Shown here: positions 47,565 to 56,062 of the stretch, piece by piece
Numbering within the stretch: position 1 is the first letter of the stretch
Layout: every line of letters starts with the position of its first letter
Assembly: GCF_902809845.1 (NCBI RefSeq)
Contig: NZ_CADDWI010000013.1
Coordinates: 620,001 to 684,000 of the forward strand
Origin: Chelativorans sp. Marseille-P2723
GTDB taxonomy: Bacteria; Pseudomonadota; Alphaproteobacteria; Rhizobiales; Rhizobiaceae
Reading direction: 5' to 3'
Length of the DNA: 64,000 nucleotides
The notes under the pieces: model-generated
Told to the model about the DNA's origin: nothing
What the model saw: the letters and a program-made list of their open reading frames with translations, nothing else
Database searches by the model: none
Position numbers and translations under genes: made by a program

Positions 47565-48242
47565 TCAGCGAGCCTCAGGCTGATAGGCTTCGTACCACTC
47601 GATCACTTCCGAGACGGGAACGACATCGCCATACTTCACCAAAATATCGTAGAGATTCGCGAAGTGCGGGCTTTCGTGCTTGTCCGCCACGCCCTCCTCC
47701 GGGACGATGACCCGATAACCGCGCGAGATCGCGTCGACAACGGTGGCGCGCACGCAGCCGGAGGTCGAGCCGCCGGTCAACACCACGGTGTCGCACTGAT
47801 GCCAGACCATGAGCGACTGCAAATTGGTTTCATGGAAGGCCGAAGGCATGCGCTTGTTGACGATGATATCGCGTACCCGGTCGACCTGAAGGCGCGGATC
47901 GAGCTCCGACCGGCGCGAACCGACCTTGATGTTCTGCAGCGAATCCGGCGTGTTCGTGCGGGTGCCCCAGACGCCGCAATCCTCGCCCGATTCCATATAC
48001 GCAACATAGGTCCAGGTTATTGGCAGGCCCTTTTCGCGGGCAATACCGGAGATCTGGTTCACATAGTCGATCTGCTTTGGATCGGTCTCATAGGCGGTGG
48101 CGAACTCACCGACAGCAGTATAGGCGCATTGCAGATCGATGTTGATCAGCATGGGCTTGCGGCCAAAGCCAAACCGCTTTCGGCTCGGGTTCGCCTTGGC
48201 ATGTTCATACATCTGACGCGCCGTAAGGGATGATAGCTCCAT
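47565..48242 (-). CDS. Isochorismatase-family cysteine amidohydrolase
   Basis: A 225-residue cysteine hydrolase with the family triad Asp36 (INIDLQ), Lys130 (VNKRMPSAF) and Cys163 (GGSTSGCVRAT). Biochemically known members with this triad include N-carbamoylsarcosine amidase, ureidoacrylate amidohydrolase, maleamate amidohydrolase and nicotinamidase, all releasing ammonia or carbamate from a small amide. The ATG at 48242 has AAAGGAGG upstream, the strongest ribosome site of the cluster. It heads the minus-strand run of hydrolase B, hydrolase A, leuC-like and leuD-like genes. Confidence 0.9.
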   Translation of the reverse strand: MELSSLTARQMYEHAKANPSRKRFGFGRKPMLINIDLQCAYTAVGEFATAYETDPKQIDYVNQISGIAREKGLPITWTYVAYMESGEDCGVWGTRTNTPDSLQNIKVGSRRSELDPRLQVDRVRDIIVNKRMPSAFHETNLQSLMVWHQCDTVVLTGGSTSGCVRATVVDAISRGYRVIVPEEGVADKHESPHFANLYDILVKYGDVVPVSEVIEWYEAYQPEAR

Positions 48243-48902
48243 CGGTAAATCCTCCTTTTTGTTCAAGCTCGTGCGCTGAATGCCCTGCATCGCTCGCTCA
48301 CGCATGGGAAGCTGCACAGGTCAGCAAAATCCCGCTCGTCATATTGTTATCTTTTTATATCATTTGTAAAGTGGAGCTACGGGGAAAATAGCCCATAGAC
48401 AGAAGGCCGCTACAATGGAAGCGAGGAATCGCTGCCAATAGGGCTCAAGCGTAATGGAATTTACGCAGTTTCCATTCGGTGATCCAGAGGTACGGGCTGC
48501 GAACACCGCTCATTCTTTCTTTCTCTCTCCTTCTCTTTGACGGTCTTGTCTAGTGGTGAGACATCTCTCCAGCCGAGGAAGGGTAAGTCTTCCGACCGGA
48601 TACGCCGTTTCGGCAGCGTCGAGCTAATGCTTTGGCGCTGCCTACCGACGACGCCCGGTCCTTCAGGTGTCAATGCGGATAGATGGCTCCCTCCCGCTAA
48701 GGTTGACCCTAAATGGATTGTGTATATAAAGGAGCTTTAAGGCATTCCGCATAGCGGCGTGCCTTGAATTGAATATTGTCGCGCCAAGCCAGACATGACT
48801 TGCGGATAAACAGCAGGGAGAACTCCAGGCGTATCTCATGCCAATATCGGCATGATTCATGCTGCTATTGCATGAACATAGTTGCGCTCGATACAATGGC
48901 TG
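48243..48902. other. Gene-free spacer between divergent operons
   Basis: This 660-base region probably holds the promoters of the cysteine hydrolase operon (minus) and the betaine-type ABC operon (plus). An AT-rich stretch at about 48340-48372 lies roughly 100 bases before the minus-strand start. A 26-base pure pyrimidine tract occupies 48513-48538. Short open frames exist but match nothing I know. Confidence 0.5.
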
Positions 48903-50084
48903 ATGAAATCTAAGATAGCCGGAAATAATATATACAAGATCTTCGGGGAAGATCCGTCACTAGCGCTCGACCTTCTCGCGGCGGGGAAAAGCAAGGACGA
49001 AATATACGAGGTCACGGGCCAGGCCGTCGGCGTTCATAACGTGACCTTCCGCGTAGCGGAGGGAGAGATTTTCGTCGTCATGGGCCTTTCCGGATCTGGG
49101 AAGTCTACGCTCGTCAGGATGATCAACGGTCTCATCAAGCCGAGTTCTGGCGAAATTCTCATTGATGGGATCGATGTAGCAAGCTGCTCGGACGAAGAGC
49201 TACGCACCATCCGCCGCGAAAAGGTTGCGATGGTGTTCCAGCACTTCGCTCTTTTCCCCCACAAGACGGTAGTCGAGAACGTCGCGTTCGGGTTGAAGAT
49301 ACGGGGCGTCAAGGCCGCGGAACGGCGTGAGCGGGCGCAGTCGGCGCTTGAGCAGGTGGGCCTTGGCGCGCGTGGCGACAGCTATCCAGACGAGCTTTCG
49401 GGTGGCATGCAGCAGCGCGTGGGGCTTGCCCGCGGGTTGGCCTCGGAACCTGAAATCCTGTTGATGGACGAGCCTTTCAGTGCGCTCGACCCGCTCATCC
49501 GCAGCGACATGCAGCAGGAACTTCTCGAATTGCAGCGGACGCTGAAGAAGACCATCGTTTTCATCACCCACGACCTGAACGAAGCGCTGACGCTCGGCAA
49601 TACCATCGCCATCATGCGTAACGGCGCGATCGTGCAGACCGGAAACGCTGAGGAGATCGTCGGAAATCCTGCAAATGCTTATGTCGCGGCGTTCACGCGA
49701 GACATCGACCGGTCGCTCGTCTTCAAAGCCGGTAGCATCGCCCGGCCGCCCGATACGATTGATCTTGGCACCGATATACAGTCGGCTCTTGCTCACATGG
49801 AGGAAACAGGCGCCGATGCGGTCCATGTTCTAAAAGGGGGCAAGCTTGCAGGCATTATAACCTACAAGGCCGCGAACGCAGCTCTGCGGGAAGGACGTGC
49901 GCTTAAGTCCGCCGTGTTGGAGGAGTTTCCCTCGACATCTCCACAATCACGGCTGTATGATCTCTACCTGCTTGCAGAGGCGGGCCTACCGATCGCGCTG
50001 ACGGATGACGCCGGCGAACTTATCGGGGTCGTACGGCCGCAGGACGTCTTCCAGCAGCTTGCGGTAAGGGGAGCATCAGCATGA
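48903..50084 (+). CDS. proV: Glycine betaine/proline-type ABC transporter ATP-binding protein
   Basis: A 393-residue ATPase with Walker A GLSGSGKST, LSGGMQQRVGLARGL, Walker B LLMDEPFSALDPLIR and VFITHDLNEA, followed by paired CBS domains (about 275-390), the ProV/OpuAA layout in which CBS domains sense ionic strength. The start is uncertain: ATG 48903 has no clear ribosome site and a TTG at 48882 is in frame. Overlaps the permease gene by 4 bases. Confidence 0.92.
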   Translation: MKSKIAGNNIYKIFGEDPSLALDLLAAGKSKDEIYEVTGQAVGVHNVTFRVAEGEIFVVMGLSGSGKSTLVRMINGLIKPSSGEILIDGIDVASCSDEELRTIRREKVAMVFQHFALFPHKTVVENVAFGLKIRGVKAAERRERAQSALEQVGLGARGDSYPDELSGGMQQRVGLARGLASEPEILLMDEPFSALDPLIRSDMQQELLELQRTLKKTIVFITHDLNEALTLGNTIAIMRNGAIVQTGNAEEIVGNPANAYVAAFTRDIDRSLVFKAGSIARPPDTIDLGTDIQSALAHMEETGADAVHVLKGGKLAGIITYKAANAALREGRALKSAVLEEFPSTSPQSRLYDLYLLAEAGLPIALTDDAGELIGVVRPQDVFQQLAVRGASA

Positions 50085-51013
50085 TGAGCCCATCCGATTT
50101 TCTCACACTTCCCTTTGACGACTGGGTCAATTCCCTGGTCAGGGACTGGCTGGTGCCGAATTTCCGTCCGTTCTTCCGGTCGATGCAGTGGCCGGTTACG
50201 CAGGTGCTTAACGGGCTATCGGCATTTCTCAATGCCACGCCGATGCTCGTGTTCACCCTTGCACTTGCTCTGGTTGCATGGCGTACAGCCGGGAAAGGGC
50301 TGGCCCTTTTCACTATCGTAGCGCTCTCCTTCATCGATGTGATCGGGCTTTGGCCGGAAACAATGACGACGCTCGCCATGGTCGTCACCGCCGTTCTGTT
50401 TTGCGTGGTTCTCGGTATTCCCCTTGGCGTGCTCGCTGCTCGCACCGAAGTTTTCCGGGCGATTCTTCGCCCGATCCTCGACATCATGCAGACAATCCCC
50501 TCTTTCGTCTATCTGGTGCCCATCGTCATGCTTTTTGGCGTCGGGGTTGTGCCTGGCATCATCGCCACAATCATCTTCGCTCTGCCTCCCATAATCAGGC
50601 TCACTGACCTTGGCATCAGGACCGTGCGGGAGGATCTGATTGAGGCCGCGATGGCTTTCGGCGCGACACCGTGGCAGATGCTTGTGGAGGTGCAGTTCCC
50701 GCTGGCTCTGCGCACCATCATGGCGGGGCTGAACCAGACGCTGATGCTGGCGCTCTCGATGGTGGTCATCGCGGCCATGATCGGCGCGGGCGGACTGGGG
50801 CTGACGGTCTTCACGGGATTGGGTCGTCTTGATGTGGGCAACGCGACCGCGGGCGGAGTGGGTATCGTGCTGCTTGCCATCATTCTCGACCGCATCAGTC
50901 AGGCACTTGGTGAAAGACGGATGGTGCAGGTCCCCTCGCTTCTGGAAACGATGCGATCTCTTTTCTCGCTGCGGGGGCAAAAGCCGGCGGCGGAAGCCAA
51001 AAGGGCAGGCTGA
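50081..51013 (+). CDS. proW: Glycine betaine/proline-type ABC transporter permease
   Basis: A 310-residue inner-membrane permease with about six to seven hydrophobic segments and the coupling motif EAAMAFGATPWQMLVEVQFP. The N-terminal LNATPMLVFTLALALVAWRT and the IPSFVYLVPIVMLFGVG helices follow the ProW/OpuAB pattern. Translationally coupled to proV by ATGA. Confidence 0.93.
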   Translation: MMSPSDFLTLPFDDWVNSLVRDWLVPNFRPFFRSMQWPVTQVLNGLSAFLNATPMLVFTLALALVAWRTAGKGLALFTIVALSFIDVIGLWPETMTTLAMVVTAVLFCVVLGIPLGVLAARTEVFRAILRPILDIMQTIPSFVYLVPIVMLFGVGVVPGIIATIIFALPPIIRLTDLGIRTVREDLIEAAMAFGATPWQMLVEVQFPLALRTIMAGLNQTLMLALSMVVIAAMIGAGGLGLTVFTGLGRLDVGNATAGGVGIVLLAIILDRISQALGERRMVQVPSLLETMRSLFSLRGQKPAAEAKRAG

Positions 51014-51094
51014 TCCTGCCCGACCGCGTCTTGCGCGGTTCTCATGTCCCCTCTCTCAGGCGGGGGCGCAAGAAGAAGACAAGGAGAGAGTACC

Positions 51095-52138
51095 ATGACC
51101 AAGCGCAGTTTATCACGGCTCGTCGCCGTTACACTCGCCGCAGGCACCATGCTGGCAGCACCAATACCCGCCGCGCAGGCACAGGACGAGCCCGGTGCGG
51201 GCATCACCGTGCGAATGGCCCAGGCCACCTGGGATACTGGCTGGTTCGAGGCCGCAATTTACAAGCAGCTTCTGGAAAAGCTTGGCTATACGGTTGAAGG
51301 ACCAACCACGCTTGACAATCCGCCATTCTACCAGGCTGTCGCCCAGGGCGATCTCGACCTTTGGGTGAATGGCTGGTTCCCGCTGCACAACTCCTATGAA
51401 ACCACCTACTCGCAAGGCGCAGAACTCGTTGGCTACGTCGCAAAAGGCGGTGCGCTTGAAGGCTATCTCGTCGACAAGGCTTCAGCCGAAGAATTCGGCA
51501 TCACCAACCTGGAGGATTTCAAGCGGGATGAGGTGAAAGCGGCATTCGATCGCGATGGCGACGGCAAGGCGGACATGGTTGCCTGTCCTCCCGGCTGGGG
51601 CTGCGAGATCAACATCGAGCACCACCTCGATGCTTACGATCTGCGCGACCATGTTAACCCGATCAAGGCGAGCTACGCCGCTTCGATGGCGGACGCAGTT
51701 GCAGCATATAACGAGGGTACGCCGATCCTGTTCTATACCTGGACGCCGAACTGGACCGTGGACACGCTAAAGCCAGGTGAGGACGTTGTCTGGATCGAGG
51801 TTCCCGAAGTGAACCTGCCGGAAGAACTGGCTGATCTTGCCGATGCGGCAACGCTCTCCGGCGTTACGGGCTGCGTCAACGATCCTTGCAAGCTCGGCTT
51901 CCCGGCCAACGATATCCGACCGGTCGTGAATTCCGAATTCCTCGAGGCCAACCCCGCCGTTCGCGCGCTGCTCGAAACGGCTTCGATCCCGATCCAAGAC
52001 ATATACGCGCAGAATGCACGGATGAATGACGGGGAAGGCAGCCAGGAAGATGTCAACCGTCATGCCGCCGAGTGGATCGAGGCGAACGCCGATCTGGCGA
52101 ATGGCTGGCTTGAAGCAGCACGCGCAGCCGCAGAATGA
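51095..52138 (+). CDS. proX: Glycine betaine/proline-type ABC transporter substrate-binding protein
   Basis: A 347-residue periplasmic OpuAC/ProX protein with a Sec signal (MTKRSLSRLV to AQA, cleavage near residue 29). The mature part has the LGYTVEGPTTLDNPPFYQAV block and LWVNGWFPLHN, with several Trp and Tyr residues that could form an aromatic quaternary-amine box. Two Cys pairs (CPPGWGC, CVNDPC) may form disulfides. AAGGAGAG precedes the ATG at 51095. The exact betaine or choline-like ligand is not readable. Confidence 0.93.
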   Translation: MTKRSLSRLVAVTLAAGTMLAAPIPAAQAQDEPGAGITVRMAQATWDTGWFEAAIYKQLLEKLGYTVEGPTTLDNPPFYQAVAQGDLDLWVNGWFPLHNSYETTYSQGAELVGYVAKGGALEGYLVDKASAEEFGITNLEDFKRDEVKAAFDRDGDGKADMVACPPGWGCEINIEHHLDAYDLRDHVNPIKASYAASMADAVAAYNEGTPILFYTWTPNWTVDTLKPGEDVVWIEVPEVNLPEELADLADAATLSGVTGCVNDPCKLGFPANDIRPVVNSEFLEANPAVRALLETASIPIQDIYAQNARMNDGEGSQEDVNRHAAEWIEANADLANGWLEAARAAAE

Positions 52139-52145
52139 CGCCACC

Positions 52146-52177
52146 GGAACGGCGGCGCAGCCGCCGTTCCTTCCTTT
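52146..52177 (+). terminator. Terminator after proX
   Basis: A perfect 10-bp stem GGAACGGCGG / CCGCCGTTCC with a 5-base loop is followed by TTCCTTT, 7 bases after the proX stop. Confidence 0.75.
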
Positions 52178-52211
52178 AAGAATAGGAACATGCTCAAAGG
52201 AGAACGCGTCA

Positions 52212-52601
52212 ATGCTTGTCGACAAGGATGGTTCCGCGTGCGAGGACACTTTAGGGGGAAGGATTTCCCTGGGCCGCGAGGCCGTCGGCCTTTCCGTTGA
52301 AGAGGCCGCCTGCCATCTCGGCGTTCTGGCCGAGACCTGGCGTGACTGGGAGTGCGACCGCGATGCACCGCGCGCGAACCGCTTAACCATGATGGCCGGG
52401 CTCCTCGGCGTCAGCCCTTGCTGGCTTTTGACGGGTGCCGGAACAGGCCCGGTCGATCGCAAGGCAGACCATTCTGCCGACCTCTTGCGTGCGGTCCGCC
52501 AGATCTCGGAAGAGACGGCCTCACTTAACCGACGTCTCAAGGAGATTGCGGAAGATCTTACGCGCCAGCAACGTGCCGAGCGCGCCGGGAGGGCGGCCTG
52601 A
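52212..52601 (+). CDS. Small XRE-type helix-turn-helix protein
   Basis: A 129-residue protein. Residues about 18-75 form an XRE-like helix-turn-helix (ISLGREAVGLSVEEAACHLG, then TWRDWECDRDAPRANRL and LLGVSPCWLLTGAG), followed by a charged helix (about 90-125). AAGGAG is correctly spaced before the ATG at 52212. It may regulate the transporter genes just upstream, but nothing in the sequence proves this. Confidence 0.75.
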   Translation: MLVDKDGSACEDTLGGRISLGREAVGLSVEEAACHLGVLAETWRDWECDRDAPRANRLTMMAGLLGVSPCWLLTGAGTGPVDRKADHSADLLRAVRQISEETASLNRRLKEIAEDLTRQQRAERAGRAA

Positions 52602-53987
52602 GCCACTATGCGGGCTGCGTCTTCTTGGCTTTGCCTGCATGGGAGGGCAGGTGGAGCATTATCGTTGTCGGCGAACAGCATCCGTTGGTCTTGCTCACTC
52701 CCCATTACGGCTGACACAGCTATCGTCCGCGAGTGGGATCGGCAGTAAGAAGCAGTGGCGAGACGTCGATCAGCGTCATCAATATAGCCCCTAGTACAGC
52801 CTCCCTTTCACAGCCCTCCAGTTGTGGCCGCCCAAAGCGATTAGAGTTAAGGCGCTGCCATGCAGCCAGGTCGAATACGTCCGCAGCAACGGGGCAATAG
52901 CAGCCTTTGGGTGAATGTCACTCTGATCAGGCTGGAGGAGCGCAGTGGTTCCGCGCTGTTGTCAGTCAGAGGGCCGACCGTTGGCGCCGGTGACGCGGAC
53001 ATATTCATGGTAACGCCTGGTCGACCGTTGGCCCGCGCCAATAGCGCGGCTTGGCTGGGCGATCACCGCCGCCGCTCGAATGGGGGAACGTGTTCGCCCG
53101 GCTCGTCGGCGCGCTCAACCATCCGGTATCACAGGTTGGGGCCGAGATATTGGTGGCGGGCGGGCGCTTGATCATCTGCCTGTGGGAAACTCCCGCGCAC
53201 GCAACCCAGAGGTTCGACAAGCCAAGGCAATTGCGGAAGTTGGTCCGCACGTCCAGGCCGCGTGTGGACCTTGAGTAAAACCAGCCGGTAGAGGCTGGCC
53301 GCGTGAACACTGCCCCACAATCGAACTTGTGGCGGGAGCAGGGAAGTCCCTCCTGGTCCTTTTGTTCGAAGGACCGAAATGACTACAATCCACAACCCGA
53401 TCAGCTTACGTTTGACGATGCCGTCGACGTGTGGCTGCGGCATTGGACCGGCGAGTACCAGCACCACGTTGCCGCTTGCTACCGGGTTAATCCAGGTCGC
53501 GTGAATGACGTTCTGAAAGGGCGGAAGAACCCTGGTAGCGAACAGGTGGCAGCACCAAAAAGGGGCTGCCTCAAGGTCGGCGACACCGTGAAGTGCTTTG
53601 CCGCAAGTGTAAGGTGCCTATAGGCGCTCCGACATGCGAAGCCGCAGGATATCGGGACTTGCCCTCGTCGTCGCGCCGGGAAGACGTACGCTTCGGGCTT
53701 GGCGCGTCCTCGGGGTCGAAGATGGCCTAAATCTTTTCGCATTCTTCATGCCCCGGAATGGCGCGGCGGCATGGGCCGAGCGCTCGTTTTGCCGCGCTGA
53801 TCGTTCCGGTGGCGAAGGTAAGGGCGAGGGAACTGTCTCTCGCCGATCCCCGCCAGCATGAGAGATCTGCTCCTTCCATCTGGATATATTGCGGGGCTTA
53901 TGGCAGTTCAGATTAGGTTGACCGCCACGGCCGGAGGCACAATCGGCTCAGCACCGGGTGGCGTAAGATTTGATTGGAAGGCCACGG
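52602..53987. other. Gene-poor, probably decayed region
   Basis: About 1.4 kb between the XRE gene and the HyuA-like gene. Open frames here are short, overlap each other in several frames and match nothing I recognise, apart from a possible small protein at 53303-53623. No transposase ends, tRNA or att site were found. It looks like decayed accessory DNA. Confidence 0.5.
53303..53623 (+). CDS. Hypothetical small protein, helix-turn-helix-like core
   Basis: The only frame in this gene-poor stretch with protein-like character. Residues about 36-80 (QLTFDDAVDVWLRHW, then YRVNPGRVNDVLKGRKNPGS) read like a small DNA-binding helix-turn-helix module seen in rhizobial hypothetical proteins. The first 35 residues and the Cys-containing tail look non-conserved, the GTG start is arbitrary, and there is no clear ribosome site. 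It may be the remnant of a longer gene. Confidence 0.35.
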   Translation: MNTAPQSNLWREQGSPSWSFCSKDRNDYNPQPDQLTFDDAVDVWLRHWTGEYQHHVAACYRVNPGRVNDVLKGRKNPGSEQVAAPKRGCLKVGDTVKCFAASVRCL

Positions 53988-56012
53988 ATGCAGCATCAGG
54001 CGCTTGCGCCCCTCCTTCTTGGCATTGATACGGGCGGCACCTACACCGATGCTGTGCTTTACGATGAGCAACGCGGCATTGTCGCCAAGGCCAAGGCGCT
54101 TACCACCAGGCACGATCTTGCTGAAGGAATGGCGGAAGCCGTCAAGACATTGCTTGGTGAGAGCGATGCGGATGCAGGGCGCATCGGACTTGTCTCAATG
54201 TCCACCACCCTCGCAACCAACGCGCTGGTGGAAGGGCAGGGCGGGCGTTCGGGGCTGGTCATGGTCGGCTTTTCCGAGGCCGATCTTGACCGCGCCGGAT
54301 TGCGCCAGGCTTTGGGAAGCGATCCGGTGGTGTTCATTCCCGGCGGGCATGACGGGCATGGCAATGAGAAAGAGCTTGATCTTTCGCCTCTTTTTCGATG
54401 GCTGGAGACTGTCGCGCCGACGGTTTCGGCTTTTGCCGTTTGCGCCTATTTCGCCGTGCGCAATCCCGCGCACGAAATCGCCGTGTGCGAGGCCATTCAG
54501 GAGCATACTGGTTTGCCAGTGACCGCAAGCCATGAGCTTTCGGCCAGGTTGGGGGGGCCGCGGCGGGCGCTGACCACGCTGCTAAACGCGCGGCTGATCT
54601 CCCTCATCGACAGGTTGATCACATCCACGTCCTCTTTCCTGGAAAGGCGCGGCATCGCCGCTCCGTTAATGGTGGTCCGTGGCGATGGAGCCCTGATTTC
54701 GGCTCCGGTGGCGCGTACCCGCCCGATCGAGACGATCCTTTCCGGCCCTGCGGCCAGTCTCGTGGGTGCTCGCCACCTGACCGGAATCGAGGAGGCCATT
54801 GTCTCCGATATTGGCGGCACCACCACCGACATCGCCATTCTTTCCGGCGGCCGTCCGCGGCTTGACGAGGAGGGCGCGCTGGTGGGCGGGTGGCGCACCA
54901 TGGTCGAGGCTGTGGCCATGCGCACTTTCGGCCTTGGCGGCGACTCGGAGGTTTCCATTGACGAGCGCGTGCTGGAGCCGGAGATCCAGCTTGGTCCGCG
55001 GCGGCTGGTACCGCTTTCCCTAGCGGAGATGCAACATCCCGGCTCCGTGATCCCGGTGCTGGAGCGCCAGCTTTGCCGGGAGCAGCCGCCGGGGCGCCTT
55101 GACGGGCGCTTTGTCATTTCCACGGGTCTTCCCGAGCGGTTTGCCGCTGGGCTGTCGGGCAATGAGGAAAGGATCTACCGCCGCCTGAAAGCTCGCCCCC
55201 AACCGCTAGACGAATTTGCGAGCTCGAATCTTGCACTGGTCGCGATCGAACGGCTGGTTTCACGCGGGCTGGCCCAGCTTTGCGGCTTTACACCCTCCGA
55301 TGCGGCTCATGTGGCGGGGCAGCAAGCCATCTGGAACGGCAGGGCAGCGCATCTGGGTGCAATGCTTTTTGCACGCAGGAGCGACAAACGCGGCCGCCCG
55401 CTCGCCGCCGATGCCGCTGAAATTAGTGCGCGTGTGCTCAGGGCACTGACGCGGCGGTCGGCCGAAGCGATTCTGGAAACGGCCCTTGCCGAGGACGGTC
55501 TGGGTGAGGCCGTGTCGCCGCGCCACCCCCTTATTAGTCGCGCGCTGGACCGCAGAGAGGGGGTGGCGCGCTTCTCGATATGCCTCGATCGTCCGGTCAT
55601 AGGCCTGGGTGCCTCGGCGCGCGTCCATTATTCCTCCCTCGACCGGCTGCTTGAAAGTGATTGTGTCCTGCCCAACTGTCTTGACGTCGCCAATGCCGTC
55701 GGCGCGGTCGCGGGGCAGGTGCGCATAGCGGTCGAAGCGAAGATCACGCAGCCGCAGGAGGGCCTTTTCCGCGTGTCCGTCGGCAGCGGAACGGATGATT
55801 TCGATGACGAGGAGGAGGCGCTTGTCCATGCGGAGCGACAGGCGCGCGCACTTGCTGCTGCAAAGGCGGCGGAAGCGGGTGCGGTAGAGGCTGAGACTTT
55901 GGTGGAGCGTGCCATCGAGGCGGCACAGGTAGAAGGCCGGCGCCTCTTTGTTGAGGGCATGATCCGCGCTACAGCCTCGGGGAGGCCGCGCATAGCGGCT
56001 ACGGGTAATTGA
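53988..56012 (+). CDS. Hydantoinase/oxoprolinase (HyuA-like) family protein
   Basis: A 674-residue HyuA-type ATP-dependent protein: [16 protein letters not shown] phosphate loop at the N terminus, [12 protein letters not shown], a second actin-like ATPase element [14 protein letters not shown] and a C-terminal domain. No HyuB partner gene is next to it, so it is a stand-alone form whose substrate is unknown; hydantoins, 5-oxoproline and acetone-type ketones are known for the wider family. The ATG at 53988 follows GGAAGG. Malate synthase G begins 50 bases downstream. Confidence 0.88.
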   Translation: MQHQALAPLLLGIDTGGTYTDAVLYDEQRGIVAKAKALTTRHDLAEGMAEAVKTLLGESDADAGRIGLVSMSTTLATNALVEGQGGRSGLVMVGFSEADLDRAGLRQALGSDPVVFIPGGHDGHGNEKELDLSPLFRWLETVAPTVSAFAVCAYFAVRNPAHEIAVCEAIQEHTGLPVTASHELSARLGGPRRALTTLLNARLISLIDRLITSTSSFLERRGIAAPLMVVRGDGALISAPVARTRPIETILSGPAASLVGARHLTGIEEAIVSDIGGTTTDIAILSGGRPRLDEEGALVGGWRTMVEAVAMRTFGLGGDSEVSIDERVLEPEIQLGPRRLVPLSLAEMQHPGSVIPVLERQLCREQPPGRLDGRFVISTGLPERFAAGLSGNEERIYRRLKARPQPLDEFASSNLALVAIERLVSRGLAQLCGFTPSDAAHVAGQQAIWNGRAAHLGAMLFARRSDKRGRPLAADAAEISARVLRALTRRSAEAILETALAEDGLGEAVSPRHPLISRALDRREGVARFSICLDRPVIGLGASARVHYSSLDRLLESDCVLPNCLDVANAVGAVAGQVRIAVEAKITQPQEGLFRVSVGSGTDDFDDEEEALVHAERQARALAAAKAAEAGAVEAETLVERAIEAAQVEGRRLFVEGMIRATASGRPRIAATGN

Positions 56013-56062
56013 CCCCCGGCTCCCGCCATGGTCAAACACCCTACATAGATGCAGGAGGAACT

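Noticed and set aside
48537-48740. Short plus-strand frame in the 660-base spacer
   Set aside because: No ribosome site, no similarity I recognise, and biased by the pyrimidine tract; left as non-coding.
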